Assembly (NCBI RefSeq): GCF_038397745.1 | Contig: NZ_CP151636.1 | Span: 2,356,001 to 2,420,000 of the forward strand | Length of the DNA: 64,000 nt | Direction of reading: 5' to 3' | From: Microbacterium sp. LWH11-1.2 | GTDB taxonomy: Bacteria > Actinomycetota > Actinomycetes > Actinomycetales > Microbacteriaceae | Notes under the pieces: generated by a model | The model's input: only the letters and a program-made list of their open reading frames with translations | Database searches by the model: none | What the model was told of the DNA's origin: nothing | Made by a program: the position numbers and the translations under genes | In this document: positions 52,607-61,984 of the stretch, one piece after another | Layout: each line of letters begins with the position of its first letter | Numbering within the stretch: position 1 is the first letter of the stretch

Positions 52607-53469
52607 GGGTTTTCTCCTCTGTCGATGGTGTACGTGCCCGTGCGGTCGAAGGACACGACCTCGGCGCCCTGCTCGAGCAGGGAGCCGAGGGTGTCGCGCA
52701 CGGCGAGCCGCCACCGCGTCGCCCGTTCGGGATCGGTCGTGCGGAGCGTCTCGATGTCGCGTGGCAGCGACACCCGCACGAGCCGCGCCGCGGTCTCGTG
52801 CCGCGCGGGCCCGAGATCGGCGTCGACCGTGAGCAGATCGGCGCCCGCGGGCGCCTCGACGGCGGATGCTGTGCCACGGCAGGCGTCGGCCACGCGCGGA
52901 TCGTGCACGTACCAGGTCACGAGCATCCGGTCGGTGTCGTCGCCGCCGTTGAGCGTGTCCGTCATCTGCCCGTAGAAGTTGCTGTGGTACGCCACCGGGG
53001 TCGCCGCGAGCTTGACCAGGTTGAAGTAGGCGTTGCGGCTGATGAGGGGGTCGAACGTCCAGGAGATCTCGTCGAGCTCCTGATCGATCGCCCAGGAGCG
53101 CTGATGGACCTTCAGGGCGAAGCCGACGCTGCGGCCCCGCATCCGCTCGGAGACGCCGGCGATGTGGCTGTGCAGGGCTCGTCGTCCCGGTGCTGCGAAG
53201 AAGCCGAAGCAGGCTCCGACGAGATCATCGCCTTCATAGGCCCCGCCGACGTAGCTGCCGGCTTTGGAGATCGCCCGGAGGGTCTCGACGTTCACGGGCG
53301 ACTGGCTGCCGTCGGAGGCCCAGATGCTCTGGAACAGCCGGGCGACGTCGGCGAACTCGGCGACGGTGGAGAGGAGACGGATCTCCACTCCCGCGTCGGA
53401 CGCGGCCGCCCTCGCGGCGTCCGCCGCGTCCTGGGCGGCGCTCTGCGGCACGGTGTGCATGGTGCTCAT
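52603..53469 (-). CDS. GNAT superfamily acyltransferase, COG3375-like (predicted D-amino acid N-acyltransferase)
   Basis: 288-aa protein. A GNAT fold is suggested by LVGACFGFFAA, LHSHIAGVSERMRGRSVGFALK (acyl-CoA binding loop RMRGRSVGFALK) and WTFDPLISRNAYFNL. The latter two are hallmarks of the predicted GNAT group COG3375. The first 30 residues are Ala/Asp-rich and probably disordered. ATGA overlaps couple it to the M20 gene and to the racemase gene. In the Geobacillus pathway a GNAT enzyme in the same operon N-succinylates D-amino acids; I infer that role here from the matching three-gene set. It acts in the cytoplasm. Confidence 0.8.
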   Translation of the reverse strand: MSTMHTVPQSAAQDAADAARAAASDAGVEIRLLSTVAEFADVARLFQSIWASDGSQSPVNVETLRAISKAGSYVGGAYEGDDLVGACFGFFAAPGRRALHSHIAGVSERMRGRSVGFALKVHQRSWAIDQELDEISWTFDPLISRNAYFNLVKLAATPVAYHSNFYGQMTDTLNGGDDTDRMLVTWYVHDPRVADACRGTASAVEAPAGADLLTVDADLGPARHETAARLVRVSLPRDIETLRTTDPERATRWRLAVRDTLGSLLEQGAEVVSFDRTGTYTIDRGENP

Positions 53470-54581
53470 TCCTGTTCTCCCGCCAGGACGTCGGCGATGA
53501 GCGCCGTCAGGAGGGTCGTGCGTTCCGGGATCATCGAGACGACCACGTGCTCGTCGTCGGCGTGCGCCCCGCCGCCCACGGCCCCGAGGCCGTCGAGTGT
53601 GGGGATGCCGAGACCGGCGGTGAAGTTGCCGTCGGACGCGCCTCCGACCTCGACGCCGTCGAACGGCGTCAGGCCGGCATCGGCCGCGAGCCGGGTCGCC
53701 CGCGCGAACAGGGTGGCGGAGGTACCGGGCTCCATCGGGCGGCGGTTCGCACCGCCCTCGATCCGCACGACGGCGCCGTCGACGCTCGGTCCGATCGCAC
53801 GGATCGCCTGATCGACCCTGTGCTGCTCCGCGGTCGTGCGCACCCGCACGTCGACGGCGAACGCCGCGTCGGACGGGACGGTGTTGGTCGTGTGCCCCGC
53901 ATGCAGCAGCGTGGGGGTCACCGTCGTTCCGCGTTCCGCATCGCCGAGTCCGGCGACCGCCAGGATGAGGTGCGCCGCCTCGACCGCGGCGTTCACGCCG
54001 CGCTCCGGCTCGAGTCCGGCGTGTGCGGCACGGCCGGTCACCACGACGCGGTAGAGCGAGACGCCCTTGCGTGCGACCTTGAGCGCTCCGCCGTCGGCCG
54101 AGGCCTCCAGCACGAACACCGCGTCGCAGTCTCGCGCCTCCTCCTCGATCAGCGTCCGAGAGCTGGGCGAACCCAGCTCCTCGTCGCCGGTGATGAGGAT
54201 GCTGATCCCGTCGCGGTCCGCAAGCGCCGCGGCGGCGTGCAGCGCCATCACGACCCCGGTCTTCATGTCGAAGCATCCGGGCCCGCGGAGGACCCCGTCC
54301 TGCACCTCGAACGGATGCGTCTGCAGCGATCCGAGCGGCCACACCGTGTCGTGATGACCGAGCAGCAGCACCCTCGGTGCGCCGAAGCGCCACCGCAGGT
54401 GGGTGCGCCCGTCGAGCACGATCCGCTCCGGCGCGACGCCGAGGATCCGCTCGCCCAGCTCTGCCGTCACGTCCGCGCTGCGGGCCACGGCGTCGAGGTC
54501 GGTCGACGGCGACTCGCAGGTCACGAGCGTCTCGATGTCCGCGACGAGCGTGTCGACGAGGAGCGCCTCCTGCGTGATCAT
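53466..54581 (-). CDS. M20 family metallohydrolase, predicted N-acyl-L-amino-acid deacylase
   Basis: 371-aa zinc hydrolase related to carboxypeptidase G2. Metal ligands in order: His76 (GHHDTVWP), Asp105 (CFDMKTG), Glu134-Glu135 (TGDEELGS), Glu159 (VLEA) and a C-terminal His (GGGAHADDE). A dimerisation domain lies between about 170 and 285. The ATG at 54581 shares a base with the preceding stop (TGATG); a GTG one codon earlier is possible. In the known D- to L-amino-acid pathway an enzyme of this subgroup removes the succinyl group from the L-form only, which makes the conversion irreversible. Confidence 0.87.
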   Translation of the reverse strand: MITQEALLVDTLVADIETLVTCESPSTDLDAVARSADVTAELGERILGVAPERIVLDGRTHLRWRFGAPRVLLLGHHDTVWPLGSLQTHPFEVQDGVLRGPGCFDMKTGVVMALHAAAALADRDGISILITGDEELGSPSSRTLIEEEARDCDAVFVLEASADGGALKVARKGVSLYRVVVTGRAAHAGLEPERGVNAAVEAAHLILAVAGLGDAERGTTVTPTLLHAGHTTNTVPSDAAFAVDVRVRTTAEQHRVDQAIRAIGPSVDGAVVRIEGGANRRPMEPGTSATLFARATRLAADAGLTPFDGVEVGGASDGNFTAGLGIPTLDGLGAVGGGAHADDEHVVVSMIPERTTLLTALIADVLAGEQE

Positions 54582-57500
54582 CACGACACCTTCGGCGCTG
54601 CACGCACGCCGTAGTGCACGTACTTCTCACCCGTAGCGAGCGTATAGAAGACCAGGGCCTGCCACGCCTGCGTGCCCTCGGGGCGGATCACGAACTCGTT
54701 CTCGCGCACCGGGATCAGGTCATGCTCTTCGATGGGGTCGGGCAGGAGCGACGCGAGCGGTCCCGTGACGACCGTGCGCAGCCGCAGACCGCTGTCTTCG
54801 TCGAAGATCTCCATGCGCACGCCGGCGCGGTCGTAGACGCCGACGATGTCGGAGAAGTCGGCCTCGAACGGCTCGGCCGGCGGCGTCAGGTCGTCGGGCA
54901 GGTGCACATCGGCGAGCTCGGAGAAGATCTCGTCGAAGAGCTCGTCGTACAGGTCGCGCGTGTTCCCGCCGTTCGAGAGCAGCGTGACGGCGAGCCCTTC
55001 CTCGGGGAGGATGCGCAGGAACGACGACTGCCCGATCGTGTTGCCGTCGTGGCCGATGAGCTTCTTGCCGTCCCAGTCGAACAGGATCCACCCGACGCCC
55101 CAGGCGTCGCCGATCGAATACGGGTTGGGAACGGCGACCTGGCGCTCCTGCATCCGGGCGACGCTGTCCTCCGAGAGCACCCGGGTGCCGTCGGCCGACA
55201 GGCCACCGGTGAGGTGCAGGCGGGCGAACTCCAGGACGTCTGCCGTCGTGGAGTTGATCAGCCCTGCGGGACCCATCGAGCGCGGCAGCATCCATGCCGG
55301 GGCGAGCTCAGGCCGCCCGTCGTCGCCGATCGTGGTGTGCCCGCTGGCCGCGCGGAACATGATCGCCTCCTCCGGGAGGGTCGACGAATGCGTGAGCCCG
55401 AGCGGCGTGAACACGAGGTCGCGCATCGCCTGGTCCCAGGTCGTGCCCGTGAGCTTCTCGATGACCCGCCCCGCCAGCACGAAACCGGAGTTGCAGTAAG
55501 ACATCGTCGCTCCGAGCGGATGGTTCTGCGCGACGCCGTCGAGGATCTCGACGTACTTCTCGAGGGTGTCGTCGCCGCGTCCGGTGTCGGTGAAGACGTC
55601 GCCGTCGATGCCGCTCGTGTGGCTGAGCAGGTGGCGCATCGTGACCGTGCGGGTGACCTCGGGGTCGGACGCCCGGAACTCCGGAAGGTACTGCACCACC
55701 GGAGCGTCGAGGTCGAGCAGGCCGTCGTCGACGAGCTTCATGGCCGCCGTCGCCGTCCAGACCTTGCCCATCGACCCGATCTGGAAGACGGAGTCGTCGG
55801 TCGTCTCGATGCCCGTGCGGACGTTGAGGATGCCGTGGTGCGCGAACACCGGCTCCTCGCCGAGGCGCAGGATGCCGAGCGTGGCGCCGGGGACGTGGTG
55901 CGCCTCGGCCAGGGTGCTGAGCCGCTGCTGCCAGCGGGTCGCGTCCAGCCGCGGACGGATGCGCGTTCCGGCAGGCGGGGCGTACTGCTCCACCCAGTCG
56001 ACGATCCGCTGCGAGAAGTCGGCGCGGTGCGACGGCGGACCCGACAGCGGGAACAGGTGCGCACCACCGGGGTACAGCACGAGACGCGCCGGAACGTCGC
56101 GTTCGCGCAGCGCGGCGAACCACTGCTCGGCCTGCCCGACGGGGCAGCGATCGTCGGCGGCGCCGTGCAGGATCAGCGTCGGCGTGGTGACGCGATCGAC
56201 CTGGGTGAAGGGCGACTGGGCCGCCAGCTTCTCCTGGTCGCGCCACGGAAGGCCGCCGTTCTCCTTGGCCGAGAGGTAGTGACCGACGTCCGACGTGCCG
56301 CCGACGCTGGAGAGGTCGCTGACCACGCCACCGGCCACGGCAGCGGCGAAGCGGTCGTCGCGTGACGTCAGGTAGCAGGTCATGAAGCCGCCGTAGCTGT
56401 AGCCCGTGACGCCCAGACGCGCCGGGTCGGCGATGCCCTCGGCCACGAGCTGGTCGATCGGCTCCAGGAAGTCGTTCGCGTCGTTGACGCCCCACCCTCC
56501 CGAGACGGCGCGGAAGAAGGCGTCGCCGTAGCCGTCGCTGCCTCGAGGGTTGATCGTGAGGATCGCCCATCCGCGGTTCGCGAGCAGCTGGTGGTACGGA
56601 TGGGTGAGGTCGGCGGCGCCGTTCCAGGCGTTGTGCGGTCCGCCGTGGATGTCGAGCAGCAGGGGCAGAGGTCCCTGGGCATCGGGGTCGCGGCGCAGCC
56701 AGCCGGTGACGACGGTGCCGTCGGCGATCGTGAAGCGACGCTCCTCAGCCGGGGCGAGCGGGACGTCGACGGACCCGTACTCGGTGAGCGGGCGCAGGGT
56801 TCCGTCCGCGAGGTCGACCAGGCCCACTTCGCCGAAGGAGTCCGGGGTGGCCACGACGACCGCGGCCCGCGAGCCCGACACCGAGAGGCCGGAGACGTTG
56901 GTGGTCCCGGCGACGAGAGCCCGCGCCGCCGTCCCGTCGGCGGCGACCGAGTACAGGTGCGAATAGCCGTTGTCGCGCAGGCAGAACACCAGGCGCCCCG
57001 CATCGTCCTGCTGGGGCATGCCGCCGGGGTAGCCGGGACCGCCCGGCATCACGTTGCGGTCGAGCGCGGCGGCGAGGTCGACCGGCGCACCGCCATCGAC
57101 CGGGAAGAGCAGCAGACCGGCGATGCCGATCGCGGTGTCGGTGCGTCCCGCCGCCACGACGTGCGCGCCATCGGCGGTCCACCCCGTGACCGAGGCCTGC
57201 GTGTCGGCGGATCCGAGTCGCACGGGTGCGGCGTTGGCATCCGTCGACGACGTGACGAAGACCTGGATCCGCATCGTCAGGTCGGCGTCATCGTCGGGCG
57301 CCGAGGAGAACGCGAGACGGGTGCCGTCGGGCGACCAGAAGGGATCGGTCGTGTGCGCGGTGCCGCGCGTGAGCACGGTGACGGCGCCGTCGTCCACGGC
57401 GACGACGTGGATCTGCTGGACGAGCGTGCCCAGGTTGCCGGCGCCGTCCGCCTTGTAGCCGAGACGGTCGGCGACCGCCGGCGCCGACCGACGCGCGAGG

Positions 57501-57919
57501 ATCTTCGCCGTGTCGTCGCCGGGCAGCGCCGCGCTGTCGACGGGGGCGGCGAACGCGATGCGGGTGCCGTCGGGGCTCCACTGCGGGGATCCGGCGCCGA
57601 GCGGCAGCGACGTGAGTGCGCGCGGCTCACCGCCGTTCGCGGGGAGCAGCCAGAGCTGGGCGCCGCTGTCTCCGGCGCGGAGGAACGCGAGCCGGGTGCC
57701 GTCGGGGCTCCACACGGGAGACGAGTCCGCCGTGCCGTGCGTGAGGCGCACCGGAGCGCCACCCGCCGTCGGCACCTGCCAGAGGGAGCGCTGGTCCTTG
57801 TCGCCGTCGCGGTCGGTCGTCCGCAGCGCGTACACGATGCGCGAACCGTCGGGGGAGAGGGCCGGCTGCTCCGGCGAGGTGATCGCGAGGAAGTCGTCGA
57901 TGGTCACGCGGCGGTTCAT
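54581..57919 (-). CDS. Fusion of an S9 prolyl-oligopeptidase-type peptidase with a class C beta-lactamase/D-aminopeptidase-like domain
   Basis: 1112 aa, two hydrolases in one chain, no signal peptide, so probably cytoplasmic. Residues about 1-400: beta-propeller with repeated SPDGTR/WSPDGTRL motifs. About 400-650: S9 alpha/beta-hydrolase with Ser508 (GYSYGG), Asp589 (HGAADDRCP) and His621 (PGGAHLF). About 660-1010: penicillin-recognising domain with Ser716-x-x-Lys719 (GSMGK), Tyr808-x-Asn810 (SYCNSG) and His957-x-Gly959 (GHDGN). His-x-Gly in place of KTG is the pattern of Ochrobactrum D-aminopeptidase. The last 100 residues form a beta-rich lipocalin-like tail. It follows an importer operon and precedes D-amino-acid conversion genes. 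Predicted role: cleave imported peptides that carry L- and D-residues. Confidence 0.88.
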   Translation of the reverse strand: MNRRVTIDDFLAITSPEQPALSPDGSRIVYALRTTDRDGDKDQRSLWQVPTAGGAPVRLTHGTADSSPVWSPDGTRLAFLRAGDSGAQLWLLPANGGEPRALTSLPLGAGSPQWSPDGTRIAFAAPVDSAALPGDDTAKILARRSAPAVADRLGYKADGAGNLGTLVQQIHVVAVDDGAVTVLTRGTAHTTDPFWSPDGTRLAFSSAPDDDADLTMRIQVFVTSSTDANAAPVRLGSADTQASVTGWTADGAHVVAAGRTDTAIGIAGLLLFPVDGGAPVDLAAALDRNVMPGGPGYPGGMPQQDDAGRLVFCLRDNGYSHLYSVAADGTAARALVAGTTNVSGLSVSGSRAAVVVATPDSFGEVGLVDLADGTLRPLTEYGSVDVPLAPAEERRFTIADGTVVTGWLRRDPDAQGPLPLLLDIHGGPHNAWNGAADLTHPYHQLLANRGWAILTINPRGSDGYGDAFFRAVSGGWGVNDANDFLEPIDQLVAEGIADPARLGVTGYSYGGFMTCYLTSRDDRFAAAVAGGVVSDLSSVGGTSDVGHYLSAKENGGLPWRDQEKLAAQSPFTQVDRVTTPTLILHGAADDRCPVGQAEQWFAALRERDVPARLVLYPGGAHLFPLSGPPSHRADFSQRIVDWVEQYAPPAGTRIRPRLDATRWQQRLSTLAEAHHVPGATLGILRLGEEPVFAHHGILNVRTGIETTDDSVFQIGSMGKVWTATAAMKLVDDGLLDLDAPVVQYLPEFRASDPEVTRTVTMRHLLSHTSGIDGDVFTDTGRGDDTLEKYVEILDGVAQNHPLGATMSYCNSGFVLAGRVIEKLTGTTWDQAMRDLVFTPLGLTHSSTLPEEAIMFRAASGHTTIGDDGRPELAPAWMLPRSMGPAGLINSTTADVLEFARLHLTGGLSADGTRVLSEDSVARMQERQVAVPNPYSIGDAWGVGWILFDWDGKKLIGHDGNTIGQSSFLRILPEEGLAVTLLSNGGNTRDLYDELFDEIFSELADVHLPDDLTPPAEPFEADFSDIVGVYDRAGVRMEIFDEDSGLRLRTVVTGPLASLLPDPIEEHDLIPVRENEFVIRPEGTQAWQALVFYTLATGEKYVHYGVRAAPKVS

Positions 57920-57938
57920 GGATGCTCCAATCGGATGG

Positions 57939-59027
57939 TCAGTTCACTGTGTCTGGTGCGAGGGGCAGCAGTGTTGTGTCGTCGGCCGAAAGGATCGCCG
58001 CCCTTTGGGAGTTCGGCACAGTGGTGTTCGGTGCAGTGGTGTTCGGTGCAGTGGTGTTCGGCGGCGTCCCGACCGGGAGGTCCGCTCCCGTGCCGGCGAA
58101 GTGGCAGGCGGCGCCCGCGCTCCCCGAGGGCTGCAAGGGCTCGGAGATGACGCAGAGCTGTCGATCCGGTCGCGCGGCGGGCCCGATCGGGCACCGCGGG
58201 TGGAAGCGGCATCCGCTGGGTGGCGCGTGCGGGTCGGGCGGCTCCACGGCGACGGGCGCGAGCGGATCGATGTCCAGCAGGCTGCCGTGGCGCGTGGGCG
58301 CAGAGGCGAGCAGCTCCTTCGTATAGGGATGCTGGGGATCGGCGAGCACCTGATCGGTCGGACCGACCTCGACGATCTTGCCGAGATACATCACCGCGAT
58401 GTGGTCGCTGAGGTACCGCACCACCGCCAGGTTGTGCGAGATGAAGAGCATGGTCAGGTCGAGCTCGGCGCGCAGCGAGCGGACCAGGTTCAGGACGGAG
58501 CCCTGCACCGACACGTCGAGCGCCGAGGTGATCTCGTCGGCGATGATGACCTCGGGGCGCGCGGCGAGGGCGCGGGCCAGGGCGATGCGCTGACGCTGAC
58601 CGCCGGACAGGGCCCCGGGCAGCGATGCCGCGCGCTCGGGATCGAGGCTCACGAGCTCGAGCAGCCGGGCGACCTCCGCACGTCGGGCTGCGGGCCTGCG
58701 GATGTCGCGGGGAAGCGCCTCGGCGATCGACTCGCCGATCGTCATCCTCGGGTCGAGTGAGGAGAACGGGTCCTGGAACACCATCTGGATGGGACGGTTC
58801 CGGCGGAAGCGGCGCACATCGACGCCGTCGAGGGTGATGGTGCCCTCGCTGATCGGAGAGAGGCCGATGGCGGCCCTGGCGAGCGTGGACTTGCCGGACC
58901 CGGACTCGCCGACCAGACCGACGACCGAGCCGGAGGGAACGACGAGGCTCACGCCGTCCACGGCCGTGAGTCCGGAACGGTGGGTTCCGAACCGCACGCT
59001 CACGGTGTCGAAGCGCAGTTCGCTCAT
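57939..59027 (-). CDS. ABC transporter ATP-binding protein, DppF/OppF type
   Basis: 362-aa single ATPase. Walker A GESGSGKST (residues 40-48), signature LSGGQRQR, Walker B VIIADEI (the usual DEP/DEA is DEI here), switch His in FISHNLAVV. The oligo_HPY C-terminal Cys motif (CRFHPRCP) is present. After it the protein runs on about 45 residues in a low-complexity tail with a PNTTA tandem repeat (see 58009-58068). The ATG overlaps the stop of the fused permease-ATPase gene (ATGA). It pairs with that gene's ATPase half to form the nucleotide-binding heterodimer. Confidence 0.92.
   Translation of the reverse strand: MSELRFDTVSVRFGTHRSGLTAVDGVSLVVPSGSVVGLVGESGSGKSTLARAAIGLSPISEGTITLDGVDVRRFRRNRPIQMVFQDPFSSLDPRMTIGESIAEALPRDIRRPAARRAEVARLLELVSLDPERAASLPGALSGGQRQRIALARALAARPEVIIADEITSALDVSVQGSVLNLVRSLRAELDLTMLFISHNLAVVRYLSDHIAVMYLGKIVEVGPTDQVLADPQHPYTKELLASAPTRHGSLLDIDPLAPVAVEPPDPHAPPSGCRFHPRCPIGPAARPDRQLCVISEPLQPSGSAGAACHFAGTGADLPVGTPPNTTAPNTTAPNTTVPNSQRAAILSADDTTLLPLAPDTVN
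58009..58068 (-). repeat. 15-bp tandem repeat encoding PNTTA in the ATPase C-terminal tail
   Basis: Units of GTGTTCGGTGCAGTG (plus strand) begin near 58009, 58024, 58039 and 58054: two are identical and the outer two diverged. The coding strand reads TPPNTTAPNTTAPNTTVPN. The length is a multiple of three, so copy-number change would keep the frame. Confidence 0.85.
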
Positions 59028-60970
59028 CGGACGGCTCCTTCGTGCTGGGCGATCGGCAGGGCCGACGTGACCGCGGGGATCGCGGCGTCTGCGGCGGGGG
59101 CATCGCCGTCCACCGGATGCCAGCACGCGACGCGGTGGCCGCCGGCGTCGACGACGAGTTCGGGGTCGCTCTCGCGGCAGAGGTCGGTCGCGAGCGGGCA
59201 GCGATCGGCGAAGGCGCAGCCGACGGGGAACGCTCCCGGTGCGGGCGGGCGCCCGGGGATCATCTTGAGCGGCACCGAGCGGTCGGTGTCGAGCTCGGGC
59301 ACCACGTCGAGCAGCGCGCGGGTGTACGGGTGCCTGGCCTCGGTGTGCAGCTGCGCGGCGGGCAGGTCCTCCACGATGCGTCCCGCGTACATCACGAGCA
59401 CGCGGTCGCAGGTCTGCGCGATCACGGCGATGTCATGACTGATCAGCAGGATCGCCGCATCGGTGTCGCGTCGCACGCCCGCCAGCAGCTGCAGGACCTG
59501 GCGCTGGACCGTCACGTCGAGCGCCGTCGTCGGCTCGTCGGCGATGATCAGCTTCGGGTGGTTCATCAGTCCCATCGCGATCATGGCGCGTTGGCGCATG
59601 CCGCCGGAGAACTCGTGCGGGTACTGACGTGCGCGCCGAGCCGCCGCGGGAACGCGAACGGCCTGGAGGCGATCGACGGCGCGGGCCATCGCCTGGCTGC
59701 GGGTGACCTCCTGGTGCTCGGAGGCGGCTTCCGCGAGCTGCGACCCGATCCGCCTGGTCGGGTTGAACGAGGTCATCGGGTCCTGGAACACCATGGCCAG
59801 AGAGGTGCCGAGCAGGCTGCGCACCGAGCGCTCCGGCGCGTCGAGCAGCGGCGTGCCGCAGAACGCGAGCTGCGCCGCCGTGACCTGACCGGGACGCTCG
59901 ATGAGCTGCGCTGCGGCGAGTGCGGTCAGGCTCTTGCCCGAGCCGGACTCTCCGACCACGCCGATCGCCTCGCCGCGCGAGACGGTGAAGCTCACTCCGC
60001 GCACGGGGGTGAGCCAGCCGTCGGGTCCGGGAAAGGACACGCGCAGGTCGTCGACGAGGAGCACCACGTCGTCGCCGCCGACCTGCGCGTGAACGGGGTC
60101 GCCCGTGCGGGCGGTGCGGGGAAGCCTGCGGCGACGGCGGGACGAGCGCCCGCCGATCACGGACGCGGCCGTCTCGCCGAGGAGGTTGAACGCGAGGCCG
60201 GCGACGATGACCGCGACGGCGGGTCCGATCGCCGCTGCCGGGTTCAGGTAGATGCGGTTCAGTCCCTCGCCGAGCAGGCGGCCCCAGTCGTAGGCGGGCA
60301 CCTGCACGCCGAGGCCGAGGAACGACAGGCCGGCGAAGGCGAGCAGAGCCGATCCGGCGCTGACGGTCGCGTTGACGACGAGGGGCTCGCCGATGTTGGG
60401 CAGGACGTGCCGGATGAGCACGCGGACGCGGGAGACCCCGGCGACGCGTGCGGCCGAGATGAAGTCGCGGCCGGCGATCGAGGCGGAGAGGGTCTGGGTC
60501 AGGCGGGCGAACTGGGGCGCCATGGCGAAGCCGATCGCCAGGACCGCGCCGGTCGTGCCGACGCCGAAGATCACGGCGAGGAACAGGGCGAGCAGCAGGC
60601 CGGGGAACGCCACGGCGATGTTCACGGTCCCGGCGATGAAGCGTCCTGCCCAGCGCGGGAGCACCGACGGCGCCGTCCCGAGGAGGGTCCCGGCGGTGAC
60701 GCCGATGAGGACGGCCAGCACCGCCAGCACGATCGACAGCTGCGTGGCGACCATGACCCTGGCCAGCACGTCGCGACCGAGGGAGTCGGTGCCGAGCAGG
60801 TGCGCGGCGCTGGGCCCCTGCATGATGGCCGTCGGATCGACCTGCTCGGCCTGCGGACCCCAGATGAGCGGGGCGAAGACGGCGGTCAGGGCGACGAGGA
60901 TCACCAGCCCGAGCGCGGTGGCCCCGAGCGGGGAGCGGACGACGTCGAGCCATTTCGACTGCGCGGACAT
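59024..60970 (-). CDS. Fused ABC permease-ATPase (DppC-DppD) of the peptide importer
   Basis: 648-aa fusion. Residues about 1-275 are an OppC-type permease with HLLGTDSLGRDVLARVMV and the coupling loop ISAARVAGVSRVRVLIRHVL. A basic linker (RSSRRRRRLPRTAR) follows. Residues about 300-630 are an ATPase with Walker A GESGSGKS (Lys346), signature FSGGMRQR, Walker B LIIADEP, and the oligo_HPY Cys motif (CAFADRCP). This fusion is known in actinobacterial peptide importers. The ATG at 60970 shares one base with the previous stop (TGATG). Confidence 0.92.
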   Translation of the reverse strand: MSAQSKWLDVVRSPLGATALGLVILVALTAVFAPLIWGPQAEQVDPTAIMQGPSAAHLLGTDSLGRDVLARVMVATQLSIVLAVLAVLIGVTAGTLLGTAPSVLPRWAGRFIAGTVNIAVAFPGLLLALFLAVIFGVGTTGAVLAIGFAMAPQFARLTQTLSASIAGRDFISAARVAGVSRVRVLIRHVLPNIGEPLVVNATVSAGSALLAFAGLSFLGLGVQVPAYDWGRLLGEGLNRIYLNPAAAIGPAVAVIVAGLAFNLLGETAASVIGGRSSRRRRRLPRTARTGDPVHAQVGGDDVVLLVDDLRVSFPGPDGWLTPVRGVSFTVSRGEAIGVVGESGSGKSLTALAAAQLIERPGQVTAAQLAFCGTPLLDAPERSVRSLLGTSLAMVFQDPMTSFNPTRRIGSQLAEAASEHQEVTRSQAMARAVDRLQAVRVPAAARRARQYPHEFSGGMRQRAMIAMGLMNHPKLIIADEPTTALDVTVQRQVLQLLAGVRRDTDAAILLISHDIAVIAQTCDRVLVMYAGRIVEDLPAAQLHTEARHPYTRALLDVVPELDTDRSVPLKMIPGRPPAPGAFPVGCAFADRCPLATDLCRESDPELVVDAGGHRVACWHPVDGDAPAADAAIPAVTSALPIAQHEGAVR

Positions 60971-61968
60971 CAGGCCTCCCGGATCGTGGAGCGAGGATCG
61001 AGGAGTGCGAGCACCACGTCGATGATGAGGTTCACCAGGAGCACGCCGATGCCGTAGACGAGGACGATGCCCTGCACGACCGAGTAGTCCTTGGTGAGGA
61101 TGGATTGCACGATCATCGTGCCGAGTCCCGGCCATGCGAAGACGTTCTCGACGAGCACGGTGCCGGCGACCATGCCGGTCAGCAGCAGCCCGGTGAGGGT
61201 CAGAGTCGCCGTCATGGCGTTGGGCAGCGCGTGACGCGAGTAGATGCGGCGTGGGGCGAGGCGCTTGGCGCGGGCGGTGCGGATGAAGTCCTGGCCGAGC
61301 ACCGCGAGCACCTCCACGCGGATGATCCGGGAGAACACCGCGATCGGGCCGATGGCCAGGGCCAGCACGGGGAGGACGAGCGAGAGCGGTGCGGTGTTCC
61401 CCGCCACCGGGAACCAGCCGAGCGAGACGGCGAAGATGTACACGAGACCGACCGCGAGCAGGAACTCGGGGATCGCGGCCAGCACCACGCTCGTCGTCGC
61501 GAAGCCGAGCTCGAGTCCGCGCCGTCGTCCGCCGCGCGTGGCGACGGCCATCGTGACCCCGAGCGGCACCGCCACGAGGAGGACGAGCAGCACCGCCAGC
61601 AGAGCCAGCTGCAGGGTGGCAGGGAGCCGGGTCGCGATGATCTCGCTGACCGGCTGGCTCGTCAGCATCGACGTGCCCATGTCTCCGGTGAAGAGTCCGG
61701 TGATGTAGCGCACATACTGCACGGGGAGCGGCTGGTCGAGGCCGAGCGCCGCACGACGGGCCTCGACCAGCTCGGCGGGGGCGTTCATCCCGAGGGCGGC
61801 GCGGACCGGATCGCCCGGCACCAGGTGGATCATGAGGAAGGCAGCCGTGACCAGCACCCACACCGCGAGGACGAACTGCCCCCCGCGACGGACCAGGAAG
61901 GACAACCAGGGGTTGTCCGACCGTGCGGATCTGATCAATATCGCCTGCGTGGCGGTGGTGCTGGCCAT
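60970..61968 (-). CDS. ABC transporter permease, DppB/OppB type (peptide importer)
   Basis: 332-aa inner-membrane permease. N-terminal anchor FLVRRGGQFVLAVWVLV, LVPGDPVRAALG, six helices, coupling loop RTARAKRLAPRRIYSRHALP, and the OppB end LLDPRSTIREA. The N-terminal 25 residues before the anchor are polar. The ATG at 61968 was chosen by alignment of the anchor; it lies 16 bases after the lipoprotein stop. Confidence 0.9.
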   Translation of the reverse strand: MASTTATQAILIRSARSDNPWLSFLVRRGGQFVLAVWVLVTAAFLMIHLVPGDPVRAALGMNAPAELVEARRAALGLDQPLPVQYVRYITGLFTGDMGTSMLTSQPVSEIIATRLPATLQLALLAVLLVLLVAVPLGVTMAVATRGGRRRGLELGFATTSVVLAAIPEFLLAVGLVYIFAVSLGWFPVAGNTAPLSLVLPVLALAIGPIAVFSRIIRVEVLAVLGQDFIRTARAKRLAPRRIYSRHALPNAMTATLTLTGLLLTGMVAGTVLVENVFAWPGLGTMIVQSILTKDYSVVQGIVLVYGIGVLLVNLIIDVVLALLDPRSTIREA

Positions 61969-61984
61969 CGGCTGCCTTCCGGTC

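Noticed and set aside
58009-58068. Short tandem repeat considered as a CRISPR array
   Set aside because: Units are 15 bp, contiguous and without spacers, inside a coding region, and no cas genes are present.
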